Origin: Cellulomonas sp. ES6
Lineage (GTDB): Bacteria; Actinomycetota; Actinomycetes; Actinomycetales; Cellulomonadaceae
Assembly (NCBI RefSeq): GCF_030053835.1
Contig: NZ_CP125655.1
Location: 2,232,001 to 2,296,000 of the forward strand
Length of the DNA stretch: 64,000 bases
Direction: 5' to 3'
Each line of letters opens with the position of its first letter. Position 1 is the first letter of the stretch. Below are positions 30,533-38,911 of the stretch, one piece after another. The translations under genes and the position numbers were made by a program. Under the pieces are notes generated by a model. It searched no databases, was not told the DNA's origin, and worked only from the letters and a program-made list of their open reading frames with translations.

Positions 30533-31345
30533 GTGACGGACCAGCACCCCGACCTGCACCTGGACCTGCCCGGCGCCCGGCTGGCGTACGACGTGACCGG
30601 CACGGAGGGGCGCGCCGTCGTCGTCGCCCACGGGCTCACCGCCAGCCGTGCCGCCGACGCCGCGCACGGCGCGCTCGACCGGTCGGCGCTCGCCGCCGCG
30701 CTGCCCGGCCGCCGCCTCGTGCGGTACGACGCCCGCGGGCACGGAGCCTCGACCGGCGAGCCGGACCCGGCGTCGTACACCTGGCCGGCGCTCGCGGGGG
30801 ACCTGCTGGCGCTGCTCGACGCGGTGTCGCCCGGCGAGCCCGTCGACGCCGTGGGCGCCTCGATGGGCACCGCGGCCGTCCTGTGGGCCGCGACCCGGCG
30901 CCCGGAGCGGTTCCGGCGGCTCGTCCTGACGATCCCGCCGACGGCCTGGGAGACCCGGGCCCCGCACACCGCCGGGTACGAGGCCGCGGCGCAGGCGATC
31001 GAGCGGCACGGCCTGGCGCCCTGGCTGCGGGCCGTCGCCGCGGAGCCGCCCGTGCCCGTGCTGGCGGCGGGCGGCTGGCCCTCCGACGGCGAGCCGGCCG
31101 TCCCCGAGCACCTGCTGCCGTCCGCGATGCGGGGCGCGGTGCTGTCCGACCTGCCCGACCCGGACGCGCTGGCCGCCCTGGCGCACCCCACGCTGCTGCT
31201 CCCCTGGGCGACCGACCCCGGGCACCCGGTCAGCACGGCCGAGCGGCTCGCGGAGCTGCTGCCCGCCGCGACCCTGGAGGTCGCGGAGACGCCCGAGGCG
31301 ATCCGGGGGTGGGACGCCCGGATCGCGCGGTTCCTGGCGGGCTGA
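30533..31345 (+). CDS. Alpha/beta-hydrolase
   Basis: 270 residues. The nucleophile elbow is GASMG near residue 107 and the oxyanion strand is VVVAHGLTAS near 35; YDARGHGAS is the strand-4 motif of the family. The catalytic Asp and His are less clear: GHPVS near 225 is a candidate region. TAGCGT six bases before the GTG suggests a leaderless mRNA. Substrate unknown. Confidence 0.85.
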   Translation: MTDQHPDLHLDLPGARLAYDVTGTEGRAVVVAHGLTASRAADAAHGALDRSALAAALPGRRLVRYDARGHGASTGEPDPASYTWPALAGDLLALLDAVSPGEPVDAVGASMGTAAVLWAATRRPERFRRLVLTIPPTAWETRAPHTAGYEAAAQAIERHGLAPWLRAVAAEPPVPVLAAGGWPSDGEPAVPEHLLPSAMRGAVLSDLPDPDALAALAHPTLLLPWATDPGHPVSTAERLAELLPAATLEVAETPEAIRGWDARIARFLAG

Positions 31346-31369
31346 CGCCGCGGGGCGGGCGCGGGGCGG

Positions 31370-31413
31370 GGCCGGCGCCCGGGGGCCGCCCGGACGGCAC
31401 CGGGACGCCGGCC
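31370..31413. terminator. Weak hairpin between convergent hydrolase and phosphatase genes
   Basis: GGCCGGCG at 31370-31377 pairs with CGCCGGCC at 31406-31413 around a GC-rich loop between two convergent genes. Confidence 0.35.
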
Positions 31414-31427
31414 GGGTCGGCCGCGCG

Positions 31428-31967
31428 TCAGGCCCGGGTCGCGTCCCGCTCGTCCAGCGCCGCCCGGACCGCCTCCACCACGCCGTCGGCCGCCGCCTCG
31501 ATCTCGTCGAGGCAGACCTCGAACTCCTGCGGCCCGCCGTACCAGGGGTCGTCGACGTCCAGGACGTGCTCGTCGCGCACGTCCCGGACCGCCGGGGCCG
31601 CCGGGTCGAACGTCCGGAACATCACCACGCGCGACGCGACCTCGTCGTCCGGGGCGAGCCGCCGCAGCGCCCGCGCGTGCGACGCCGTCATGGCGAGCAC
31701 CAGGTCGCGCTCGGCCAGGTCGGAGCCGCGCACCTGCCGCGCCTGCCGCGCCGGGACCGGGTACCCCCGGGCCGCGAGCGCGGCGCGCGCTCGGCGGTCG
31801 ATCGGGTTGCCGTGCTCCTCGTCGCTCACGCCCGTGGAGTCGACCACCACCCGGTCGCCCAGCCCGGCGGACTCGAGCCGGTCGCGCAGCACCACCTCGG
31901 CCATCGGCGACCGGCAGATGTTGCCGGTGCACACGGTCATCACGCGGTAGCGCCCGCCGTCCGTCAC
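31428..31967 (-). CDS. Low-molecular-weight protein-tyrosine phosphatase
   Basis: 179 residues. The active-site loop C-x5-R is CTGNICRS near residue 13, and the acid is in DVDDPWYGG near 135. Such enzymes dephosphorylate tyrosine-phosphorylated proteins, often in polysaccharide or stress control. The GTG start overlaps the stop of the acetyltransferase gene by 4 bp, so the two are coupled. Confidence 0.92.
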   Translation of the reverse strand: MTDGGRYRVMTVCTGNICRSPMAEVVLRDRLESAGLGDRVVVDSTGVSDEEHGNPIDRRARAALAARGYPVPARQARQVRGSDLAERDLVLAMTASHARALRRLAPDDEVASRVVMFRTFDPAAPAVRDVRDEHVLDVDDPWYGGPQEFEVCLDEIEAAADGVVEAVRAALDERDATRA

Positions 31968-32482
31968 GTCACGTCCTCCTGTCGTCGCCGGTGCAGCAGC
32001 ACGCCCGTGCCGCCCTCGAACTCGATGCCCGCGTACGTCGCGGCCCGGCCCGCCTCGGTGAACCCGTGCCGGGCGTGCAGCGCCAGCGACGGGGTGTTGC
32101 GCGCGTTCACCACGCTGCGGACGTCGCCGTCGGCGCGCTCGAGCAGCGCCGCGAGCAGCCGGGTGCCCGCGCCGGTGCGCCGGCGGTCCGGGTGCACGGT
32201 GAGCGCCGAGACGTAGAGGCCGTCCGGGACGTCGTCGTGCCCGTCCCACCGTGCCAGCATCGCCCAGCCCACGACGGCTCCCTCCCGCTCGGCGAGGAGC
32301 AGGTGCCGCGTCGGGTCGGCGGACCAGCCGACGACCCGCGCCGCGAAGCCGTCGGGCAGCGGCCCGCGGGTGGCGGCCACGAGGGCGATCCCCCGGGCGT
32401 CGGCGGCCCGGGCGGCGCGCACGGCGACGGCCGGGTCCGGGCGGCCGTGGGCGTCGGGCGCGGCGACGGCGAACAGGGGCAC
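31964..32482 (-). CDS. GNAT-family N-acetyltransferase
   Basis: 172 residues. The acetyl-CoA motif is V-H-P-D-R-R-R-T-G-A-G-T near residue 100, and NTPSLALHARHGF near 135 is motif B. Start is GTG at 32482, next to the divergent ArsR gene. Substrate unknown. It may be expressed from the same intergenic region as arsR, though no link in function is evident. Confidence 0.87.
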   Translation of the reverse strand: MPLFAVAAPDAHGRPDPAVAVRAARAADARGIALVAATRGPLPDGFAARVVGWSADPTRHLLLAEREGAVVGWAMLARWDGHDDVPDGLYVSALTVHPDRRRTGAGTRLLAALLERADGDVRSVVNARNTPSLALHARHGFTEAGRAATYAGIEFEGGTGVLLHRRRQEDVT

Positions 32483-32513
32483 GCCGCCATCGTCGCACCC
32501 CCGGCGTCGACGA

Positions 32514-32529
32514 TACAGGGATCCGTGTA
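32514..32529. promoter_or_regulatory. Candidate ArsR operator and -10 box
   Basis: TACA-N8-TGTA is an inverted repeat that overlaps TACTGT, the likely -10 box, seven bases before the GTG of the ArsR gene. The mRNA would be leaderless. The site is between two divergent genes. Confidence 0.5.
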
Positions 32530-32540
32530 CTGTCGGCCTC

Positions 32541-32870
32541 GTGGAGACGGTCACCCTCACGCACACCGCTGCGCTCGCCCGGCTGGGGCACGCCCTGTCG
32601 GACGAGACCCGGACGCGGGTCCTGCTCGCCCTGCGGGAGGCACCCGCCTGCCCGTCGGACCTCGCGGAGGCCCTCGGCGTCTCCCGGCAGGTCATGTCCA
32701 ACCAGCTCGCCTGCCTGCGGGGGTGCGGCCTCGTCGACGCCGTCCGCGACGGCCGCCGCACCTGGTACCGGCTCGCGGACGCCGGCCTGGGGCCCGCGCT
32801 CGGCGACCTGCTCACGCTGGTGCTCGCCGTGGACCCGGCCTGCTGCGGCCCCGACTGCGCGTGCGCATGA
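32541..32870 (+). CDS. ArsR/SmtB-family metal-responsive repressor
   Basis: 109 residues. The winged helix is visible at residues 25-70 (LALREAPACPSDLAEALGVS..VMSNQLACLRGCGLV). The C-terminus ends in a cysteine-rich DPACCGPDCACA, as in CmtR-like Cd/Pb sensors. Cys is also present in the DNA-binding helix (QLACLRGCG), a usual thiol-ligand place in CmtR. It overlaps the cation transporter gene by 4 bp, so it is probably the repressor of that exporter. Confidence 0.9.
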   Translation: METVTLTHTAALARLGHALSDETRTRVLLALREAPACPSDLAEALGVSRQVMSNQLACLRGCGLVDAVRDGRRTWYRLADAGLGPALGDLLTLVLAVDPACCGPDCACA

Positions 32871-33631
32871 GCACCGCACCCCTCCCCGACGACGCCGCGC
32901 GGCCGGCCGCACCCGGCGCGCTCGACGCACCTGACGCGCTCGACGCGAACGGCGCACCCGCCGCGCACGGCCGCGCCCCCGGACCCGCCCGCGCGGCCGT
33001 GCTGCGCCGCCGGATCCGCCTCGTCGTCGCCGTGACGATCGCCTACAACGTCGTCGAGGCGGTCGTCGCGCTGACCGCGGGCAGCGTCGCGTCGTCGTCC
33101 GCCCTCGTGGCGTTCGGGCTCGACTCCGTCGTCGAGGTGCTGTCGGCCGCCGCGGTGGCCTGGCAGTTCGCCGCACCCGACCCGGAGGTGCGCGAACGGA
33201 CCGCGATGCGGCTCATCGCCCTGTCGTTCCTCGGGCTGGCCGCGTTCGTGACGGTCGACGCCCTGCGGACGCTGCTCGGCGGCGCGGAGCCGGAGCGCTC
33301 CGCCGTCGGCCTGGCGCTCGCCGCGGTCAGCCTCGCCGTGATGCCGGGCCTGTCCTGGTTCGAGCGCCGCACGGGCCGGGAGCTCGGCTCGGCGTCCGCG
33401 GTCGCCGACTCCCACCAGACGCTCATCTGCTCGTACCTCTCGGCCGCCCTGCTCGCCGGGCTGCTGCTGCACACCGCGCTCGGCTGGTGGTGGGCCGACC
33501 CGGTCGCGGCGCTGGTCATCGCGGCGTTCGCGGTCCGGGAGGGGGTCGAGGCCTGGCACGGCGACGCGTGCGGGACGCCGCTCGCGGAGCTCGTCGGCGG
33601 GGAGCGGGCACCCGGCGCCCCCGGTCGCTGA
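32867..33631 (+). CDS. Cation diffusion facilitator-like transporter
   Basis: 254 residues. After an Ala-rich 45-residue cytoplasmic head there are about six membrane helices. SSSALVAFGLDSVVEVLSA near residue 75 and ADSHQTLICSYLSAALLAG near 180 match the paired metal sites of CDF-like proteins, with Asp and His ligands. It probably exports a divalent cation. It is the second gene of the arsR operon, which suggests a thiophilic metal. Confidence 0.82.
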   Translation: MSTAPLPDDAARPAAPGALDAPDALDANGAPAAHGRAPGPARAAVLRRRIRLVVAVTIAYNVVEAVVALTAGSVASSSALVAFGLDSVVEVLSAAAVAWQFAAPDPEVRERTAMRLIALSFLGLAAFVTVDALRTLLGGAEPERSAVGLALAAVSLAVMPGLSWFERRTGRELGSASAVADSHQTLICSYLSAALLAGLLLHTALGWWWADPVAALVIAAFAVREGVEAWHGDACGTPLAELVGGERAPGAPGR

Positions 33632-33755
33632 CCACCCCGCGGACGGCCGTGGCTCCCCGGTGCCGCCGGGTCGCCCTGCCGACGTCGGTGGCGACGGCTA
33701 CCGTCGCTGCCAGCCGGCGGACGCCGGCGCACCGGCCGGCACCAGGGAGCGGGGT

Positions 33756-34640
33756 ATGGACGACGGGCTGATCGTGGTGACGGGCGCCTCCGGGAGGATC
33801 GGCCGGCGGCTCGCCGTCCGGCTGGCGGCGGAGGGCGCGCAGCAGCGCCTGGTGGTCCGGTCGCCCGACCGCGCGCCGCAGCTGCCGGGGACCGAGACGG
33901 AGATCGCGCTGAGCCCCGGCTACCTGGACGTCGGGTCCATGCGGGCCGCGTTCGCCGGCGCCCGCACCGTGTTCCTCGTCTCGGGCCGCGAGTCCGCCGA
34001 CCGGGTCACCGAGCACCGCGCGGCCGTGGACGCCGCGGTCGACGCCGGCGTCGAGCGGGTGGTCTACCTGTCGTTCATGGGCGCCGCGCCGGACGCGACG
34101 TTCACGTTCGCCCGCGACCACTGGGCGACCGAGGAGCACATCCGGGCGTCCGGCCTGCGGTACACGTTCCTGCGCGACTGCCTGTACCACGACGCGATCG
34201 TCCGGTTCGTCGGCGAGGACGGCGTGATCCGCGGGCCGGCCGGGCAAGGCCGGGTGGCCGCCGTGGCGCACGACGACGTGGCGGACGTCGCGACGGCCGT
34301 GCTGCTCGACGAGCGCGACCACGCGCACGACGGCCAGGCGTACGACGTGACCGGCCCCACGGCGTACCCGCTGGCGGAGGCGGCCCAGTCGCTGAGCTCC
34401 GCGACCGGCCGCGCGATCCGGTACGAGCCCGAGACCGTCGAGCAGGCCTACGCCTCGCGCGCCGGGTACGGGGCTGAGCCGTGGGAGGTCGAGGGCTGGG
34501 TGACGTCCTACGAGGCGATCGCGACCGGCGAGCTGGAGCCGACGTCCCCCACCGTGAGGCGCCTGGCGGGCCGGCCGGCGCAGTCGTTCTCCGAGTGGCT
34601 GACCCTCAACCCGGCCGCCTGGGAGCACCTGCGCGCCTGA
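33756..34640 (+). CDS. NmrA-like NAD(P)-binding protein
   Basis: 294 residues. The Rossmann motif is VVTGASGRIGRRLA at the N-terminus. Typical NmrA/quinone-oxidoreductase-type features follow: VFLVSGRE near 75, VVYLSFMGAAP near 105 and the TFLRDCLYHD loop near 145. It lacks a clear YxxxK pair, as is usual in this atypical SDR group, which often senses NADP(H) or reduces quinones. AGGGAG precedes the ATG. Confidence 0.88.
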   Translation: MDDGLIVVTGASGRIGRRLAVRLAAEGAQQRLVVRSPDRAPQLPGTETEIALSPGYLDVGSMRAAFAGARTVFLVSGRESADRVTEHRAAVDAAVDAGVERVVYLSFMGAAPDATFTFARDHWATEEHIRASGLRYTFLRDCLYHDAIVRFVGEDGVIRGPAGQGRVAAVAHDDVADVATAVLLDERDHAHDGQAYDVTGPTAYPLAEAAQSLSSATGRAIRYEPETVEQAYASRAGYGAEPWEVEGWVTSYEAIATGELEPTSPTVRRLAGRPAQSFSEWLTLNPAAWEHLRA

Positions 34641-34656
34641 CCGCCGCGACCCGAGG

Positions 34657-34702
34657 GGTGGGGGCGGCGCGCGACCTCCCCCGAGCGCCCGCCGCCCCCA
34701 CC
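34657..34702. terminator. Hairpin terminator after NmrA-like gene
   Basis: GGTGGGGGCGGCG and its exact complement CGCCGCCCCCACC form a 13-bp stem around a 20-base loop, 16 bases after the stop codon. Confidence 0.6.
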
Positions 34703-34875
34703 GGTCCGGCCGGGGCCGGGTCCCAGCATCGGGGCCGCGGGTGTCGTCCGCGCGACCGGTGCATGAACGGCGCCCGTCCGCCGCGCGTCGGCGCCGCGCA
34801 CGACCGCGGCGCGCCGGCCGCGAGCGGCCACTCGCCGGGGCTCCGGACGCACCACGACCCCCACGTGCTGGCCTC

Positions 34876-35017
34876 TCGACGCGCGGCACGGGCGGCTCGA
34901 CGCGCGGCACGGGCGGGTCGGCGCGGGCGGGGCGGCGCGAGGGGCGGCCGAGTCGACGCGAGGCGCGGGCGGGTCGATGCGAGGCGCGGGCGCCTCGACG
35001 CGGGGCGGGCGGCGGGC
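34876..35017. repeat. Degenerate 21-bp tandem repeats
   Basis: About six to seven units resembling CTCGACGCGCGGCACGGGCG follow one another between the convergent NmrA-like and map genes. The first two units are identical; the later ones vary (GTCGACGCGAGGCGCGGGCG, GTCGATGCGAGGCGCGGGCG). The rest of the 378-bp gap is GC-rich with the terminator hairpin and no gene. Confidence 0.7.
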
Positions 35018-35018
35018 G

Positions 35019-35792
35019 TCAGCCGGGGCGGCGCGCCGTCAGCACGAGCGGCCCGTCCGGCGTGATCGCGACCGTGTGCTCGGCGTGCGCGGCCCGTGAG
35101 CCGTCGGCCGTGCGGATCGTCCAGCCGTCGTCGTCGATGACGTACCCGTCCCCGCCGGCCATGAACCAGGGCTCGATCGCGATGACGAGCCCGGCGCGGA
35201 GCTTGAGCCCGGACCGGCGCCGGCCGAGGTTCGGCACGTGCGGGTCCTCGTGCATCGTCCGCCCGACCCCGTGTCCGCCGAAGTCGGCGTTGATGCCGAA
35301 CCCCGCGGCGCGCCCGATCTCCCCGATGGCGGCGGAGATGTCCCCCATCCGGTTGCCGGGCCGTGCCTGCGCGATGCCGGCCGCGAGCGCCTGCTCGGTG
35401 ACGTCGATGAGCCGCTGCGCGTCCGGGTCGGGCGTGCCGAGCTGGAACGTCACCGCGGAGTCGGCCACCCAGCCCTGGACCTGCGCGGCGAAGTCGATGC
35501 TCAGCACGTCGCCGTCGGCGAGCACCTGGTCGGACGGCAGCCCGTGCAGGGCGGCGTCGTTGACGCTGGTGCACAGCACGCCCGGGTAGGGCATGGCGCC
35601 GAACGACGGGTGGTACCCGAGGTAGACGGAGTGCGCGCCCGCCTCGTCGATCAGGCGGTGCGCGTGCGCGTCGAGCTCCCGGAGGGTCATGCCGACGCGG
35701 GCCACGTCCTGCAGGCTGCTCAGCACGCGCGCGACGAACGCGCCCGCGGGCCGCATGGCCTCGATCTCCCGGGGTGTCTTCAGCTGGACCAC
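35019..35792 (-). CDS. map: Type I methionine aminopeptidase
   Basis: 257 residues, the size of a short type I enzyme. It removes the initiator methionine from new proteins using two metal ions. The ligands are visible: DFAAQVQGWVADSA (first Asp pair), GGHGVGRTMHEDP (His) and IAIEPWF (Glu). The GTG start lies seven bases after TAGGGT, so the mRNA is probably leaderless; the -10 box overlaps the stop of the upstream TetR gene. Confidence 0.95.
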   Translation of the reverse strand: MVQLKTPREIEAMRPAGAFVARVLSSLQDVARVGMTLRELDAHAHRLIDEAGAHSVYLGYHPSFGAMPYPGVLCTSVNDAALHGLPSDQVLADGDVLSIDFAAQVQGWVADSAVTFQLGTPDPDAQRLIDVTEQALAAGIAQARPGNRMGDISAAIGEIGRAAGFGINADFGGHGVGRTMHEDPHVPNLGRRRSGLKLRAGLVIAIEPWFMAGGDGYVIDDDGWTIRTADGSRAAHAEHTVAITPDGPLVLTARRPG

Positions 35793-35801
35793 TCCCCCAC
35801 C

Positions 35802-36389
35802 CTAGGCGGCGGCGAGAGCCTCGATCCCCGCGACCACGAGGTCGACCAGCACGGCGAAGCTGCGGTCCAGGTCCTGCGGCAGCCGGAACCCGCCGCCGAG
35901 CTCGAGCGTGACGTAGCCGTGCACCGCGGCGCGGACGGCGCGCACCGCGTCGACCGCACGCTCCTCGGGCAGCTCGAACCCGCGCAGCACGGCGGTGATC
36001 ACGCCGACGACCTCGGCCCCGGCGGCGGCGAGCCCGGCGTCGTCGGGGTCCGCGGGGTCGGCCGCCACCTGCACGGCGGCGTACCGCCCGGGGTGCGCGT
36101 GGGCGTAGTCCCGCATGGCGTGGCAGAGCGCGCGCACGGCGTCCGGCCCGGAGCGGCCGAGCGTGGCCCGGACGAGCTGCTCGGTCAGGTCGCGCACCGC
36201 GAGCACGGCCACCTCCCGGCGCAGCGCGGCCAGCGAGCCGACGTGCTTGTAGAGGCTGGGGGTCGCGACGCCGGCCTCGGCGGCCACCCGGGCGAGCGTG
36301 AGGTCGGCGAACCCGCCGGGCCCGCCCGCGTCGACGACCCCGAGGGCGACCCTGCTGACCGCGGCCGCGGAGAGCCCGGCCCTAGGCAC
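35802..36389 (-). CDS. TetR-family regulator, WHG-domain type
   Basis: 195 residues. The HTH (FADLTLARVAAEAGVATPSLYKHVGSLAALRREVA) is at residues 24-58. The C-terminal domain has RAAVHGYVTLELGGGF near 160, as in the TetR_C_33/WHG group. It overlaps the hydrolase gene by 8 bp and is downstream of it, so it probably represses that operon through the inverted repeat at 37259. Confidence 0.9.
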   Translation of the reverse strand: MPRAGLSAAAVSRVALGVVDAGGPGGFADLTLARVAAEAGVATPSLYKHVGSLAALRREVAVLAVRDLTEQLVRATLGRSGPDAVRALCHAMRDYAHAHPGRYAAVQVAADPADPDDAGLAAAGAEVVGVITAVLRGFELPEERAVDAVRAVRAAVHGYVTLELGGGFRLPQDLDRSFAVLVDLVVAGIEALAAA

Positions 36390-37251
36390 CCGGCACCTCC
36401 GGCACGGGTGCGGCGTCGCGCAGCAGGTCGAGCACGGCGGCCGCGACGACGTCGGGCGTCTGGTGCTGGGGGTAGTGGCCGGCGTCGGGGACGAGGAGCG
36501 TGCGGGCGCCGGGCACCGCGGTGCCGATCCACGCGAGCTCGGCGGCCGGGTCCCGCCAGTCCGGGTCGAGCGCGCCGACGACCGCGAGCGCCGGCGCCTG
36601 CACACGCGGCAGTCGGGGCTCGACGACGGCGTGCGTGAGCACGAGCGTGAGGCGCCGGAACGCCGCGAGGTACCCGGGCCGGCGCAGGCTCGCGCGGATG
36701 GCGGCGGTGTGCGCGGCGAGCCGGTCCGACCGCCGCCCGCGGTTCAGCGTGCGGTAGTACCGGGCCCACGCGGCCGCGCCCCAGGGACGGGCGAGCAGGA
36801 CCCGGTAGACGACGCCGAGCAGCGCCCGGGCCGCGCGGCCGGACGCCGGGTCCCGGAGGAACGGGCCGAGCAGCACGAGCGCCCGCACGAGCTCCGGCCG
36901 GTCCGCGGCGAGCACCGCGGCGGCGGACGCACCCATCGAGCTGCCGACGACGACGGCGGGGCCGGCGCCCAGGTGCTCGACGAGGGCGGCGACGTCGGCG
37001 GCCGTGGCCTCGTCGCCGAGCTCGGTGACGTCGGGCGAGGAGTCGCCGTGGCCGCGCAGGTCGGTGGTGACCACGCGGTAGCCGGCCGCGAGCAGGGCGG
37101 TGCGCAGCTCGTCGTACGTCTGGCGCAGGTCGCCCATCCCGGGCACGGCCACGACGAGCGGGCCGGCGCCGGTGTCGTCGTACGCGACGGTGCACGTCCG
37201 GCTCGCGCCGTCGGGGCGGTCGAGGAACCGGGTCTCGCGGGTGCTGTCCAT
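36382..37251 (-). CDS. Alpha/beta-hydrolase
   Basis: 289 residues. Nucleophile elbow GSSMG near residue 103, strand-4 motif TTDLRGHGDSS near 63, acid GALDPDW near 228 and the final His in DAGHYPQHQ near 262 give a full catalytic triad. It is the first gene of a two-gene operon with the TetR-type gene. Substrate unknown. Confidence 0.9.
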   Translation of the reverse strand: MDSTRETRFLDRPDGASRTCTVAYDDTGAGPLVVAVPGMGDLRQTYDELRTALLAAGYRVVTTDLRGHGDSSPDVTELGDEATAADVAALVEHLGAGPAVVVGSSMGASAAAVLAADRPELVRALVLLGPFLRDPASGRAARALLGVVYRVLLARPWGAAAWARYYRTLNRGRRSDRLAAHTAAIRASLRRPGYLAAFRRLTLVLTHAVVEPRLPRVQAPALAVVGALDPDWRDPAAELAWIGTAVPGARTLLVPDAGHYPQHQTPDVVAAAVLDLLRDAAPVPEVPGA

Positions 37252-37258
37252 AGCGTGA

Positions 37259-37277
37259 AGGCTAATGCCATTAGCCT
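37259..37277. promoter_or_regulatory. Candidate TetR operator
   Basis: AGGCTAAT-N3-ATTAGCCT is a perfect inverted repeat ending 8 bp upstream of the hydrolase ATG. Its position would block the hydrolase-tetR operon start, and it could also affect the divergent acetyltransferase gene at 37313. Confidence 0.7.
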
Positions 37278-37312
37278 AGCGGTGGCAAGCGCGTCCCTGG
37301 GATGCTCCTCCC

Positions 37313-37894
37313 GTGCAGCACGACCTCACGCTCGCCGGCCACGGCGTCCACCTCGTCCCGCTGGCCCCGGAGCACGCGCCCGGGCTGGCCGCGTTCGTCG
37401 ACGACCGGGTGTGGGCCGGGATGTCCTCGCCGCTGCCGGTCGGCGTCGCCGGCTGGGAGGCGGAGGTCGAGCAGGCCCGCCGCGCGCCCGGCCGGATCGC
37501 CCTCGCCGTGCTCGACGCGGGCACCGGCGAGGTCCGCGGCAGCACGTCGTTCTACGACCTCGACCTGCGCGTCGGGCGGGTCGAGGTCGGGCACACGTTC
37601 TACGCGCCGCGCTGGTGGGGCGGCGCGACCAACCCCGCATGCAAGCACCTCATGCTGCGGCACGCGTTCGAGGAGTGGGGGTGCGTCCGCGTCGCGCTGC
37701 GCGCCGACACCCGCAACACCCGGTCGGTCGGCGCGATCACGCGCCTCGGCGCCGTGCCGGAGGGCGTCCTGCGCTCGCACCGCCTCGCGCCCGACGGCAG
37801 CCGCGGCGACACGGCGTACTTCTCGGTGCTCGCAGGCGAGTGGCCGGTGGTGCGCGACGGGCTGCTCGCCCGCCTGGGGGGCGCGGGCCGCTGA
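37313..37894 (+). CDS. GNAT-family N-acetyltransferase, RimJ/RimL type
   Basis: 193 residues. The N-terminal strand VHLVPLAPEHAPGLAAF and the C-terminal RRLGAVPEGVLRSHRLAPDGSRGDTAYFSVL pattern (in parts) are typical of RimJ/RimL-like acetyltransferases. NTRSVGAITRLGA near 138 is the acetyl-CoA-side helix. GTG start, 36 bp from the TetR operator. Substrate unknown. Confidence 0.88.
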   Translation: MQHDLTLAGHGVHLVPLAPEHAPGLAAFVDDRVWAGMSSPLPVGVAGWEAEVEQARRAPGRIALAVLDAGTGEVRGSTSFYDLDLRVGRVEVGHTFYAPRWWGGATNPACKHLMLRHAFEEWGCVRVALRADTRNTRSVGAITRLGAVPEGVLRSHRLAPDGSRGDTAYFSVLAGEWPVVRDGLLARLGGAGR

Positions 37895-37914
37895 ACCCGC
37901 CCCCGGGCAGGGAA

Positions 37915-37982
37915 CAGCCCGTGGGCCGGGCCTCGGTGCGAGGCCCTGCCGCGAAGGACGAGGTCGCGGCTCCCACGGGCTG
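37915..37982. other. Compact three-way inverted-repeat element
   Basis: An 11-bp outer stem (CAGCCCGTGGG, 37915-37925, with CCCACGGGCTG, 37972-37982) encloses two perfect 7-bp hairpins: GGGCCTC/GAGGCCC (37928-37946) and GCCGCGA/TCGCGGC (37948-37970). Only four bases lie unpaired at the junction. It could be the terminator of the acetyltransferase gene, a structured RNA, or a cruciform DNA element. The rest of the 341-bp gap holds the motif at 38148 and no gene. Confidence 0.6.
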
Positions 37983-38147
37983 CGGTGACTGCCGGAAATT
38001 CGCTCGTCGCCCTGCCGGCTCGGGCCGGCGGAGCAGCGAACGGATCGAGCAATCCGTCCGATGTGCTCGGGCGACTAGCGGACAGCCACCTCACGCGTCC
38101 TGGAAGACTTCATGTCTCGGACCACCTCCTTCCCGTGTGCCTCGACC

Positions 38148-38190
38148 GTACGTCCGCCCTCCGACGACTGCCAGGGTTTTTCGCCCACGG
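38148..38190 (+). promoter_or_regulatory. Conserved motif, copy A
   Basis: GTACGTCCG, then CTGCCAGGG 20 bases later, then CGCCCACGG. The same three blocks, with the same first spacing, occur at 39318-39358. It lies 45 bp upstream of the oxidoreductase gene. The copy at 39318 contains CGTCCGG twice in tandem, resembling an OmpR-type binding site. Confidence 0.55.
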
Positions 38191-38235
38191 CGTGCGGCGC
38201 GGAACATCGCCGGGGCCTGCCGGGTTGCGGCGGTC

Positions 38236-38871
38236 ATGACCACGATCGGATTCATCGGCTCCGGCAACATCGGCGGCACGCTCGCACGCCTCGCCGTCGA
38301 GCACGGCCACGCGGCCGTCGTCAGCAACTCCCGCGGACCGCACACGCTCGTCGACCTGGTGGCGGACCTCGGGGACGGGGCGCGCGCCGGCACCGCCGAG
38401 GAGGCCGCCACGGACGGCGAGGTCGTCGTCGTGTCGGTCCCGTTCCACGCCTACCGCTCCGTGCCGGCCGCCGCGCTCGCCGGCAAGGTCGTCATCGACA
38501 CGAACAACTACTACTGGGAGCGGGACGGCCACGTCGCCGAGCTCGACGACGGCACCACCACGAGCTCCGAGCTGCTCGCCGGGCACCTGGGGGGCGCCCG
38601 CGTCGTCAAGGCGTTCAACCACATCACCTCGGCCGACCTCGGGTCGCGCGGCACGCCCTCCGGGACGCCCGGACGGCGCGCGCTGGCGATCGCCGGCGAC
38701 GACGCGGACGCCAAGGCGCTCGTCACGTCGCTCGTCGACCGGTGGGGCTTCGACGTCGTGGACGCGGGCCCGCTCGCGGAGGGCTGGCGGTACCAGCGCG
38801 ACATGCCCGCCTACGGTCCGGACCTGGACGCGGACGGCCTGCGCGCCGCGCTGGCGGCCGCGCAGCGCTGA
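38236..38871 (+). CDS. NADPH-dependent F420-reductase-like oxidoreductase
   Basis: 211 residues. The nucleotide-binding motif GFIGSGNIGGTLA is at the N-terminus, then VVSNSRGP, the usual specificity loop of the F420-NADP oxidoreductase-like family. Segment VVIDTNNYYWERDG near residue 90 and VKAFNHI near 130 are conserved in this group. It may move hydride between NADP(H) and F420 or a related carrier, but some members use other substrates. A conserved motif lies upstream. Confidence 0.88.
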   Translation: MTTIGFIGSGNIGGTLARLAVEHGHAAVVSNSRGPHTLVDLVADLGDGARAGTAEEAATDGEVVVVSVPFHAYRSVPAAALAGKVVIDTNNYYWERDGHVAELDDGTTTSSELLAGHLGGARVVKAFNHITSADLGSRGTPSGTPGRRALAIAGDDADAKALVTSLVDRWGFDVVDAGPLAEGWRYQRDMPAYGPDLDADGLRAALAAAQR

Positions 38872-38911
38872 CCGCCGGGTCGCGCCGCCGGGAGGGGACG
38901 GCGCCGCCGGG

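Noticed and set aside
34606..35574. Frames across the 21-bp repeats (for example STRPRLASTRPRLA)
   Set aside because: They overlap map on the other strand or frame and encode only Arg/Pro/Ala repeats; the array looks non-coding.
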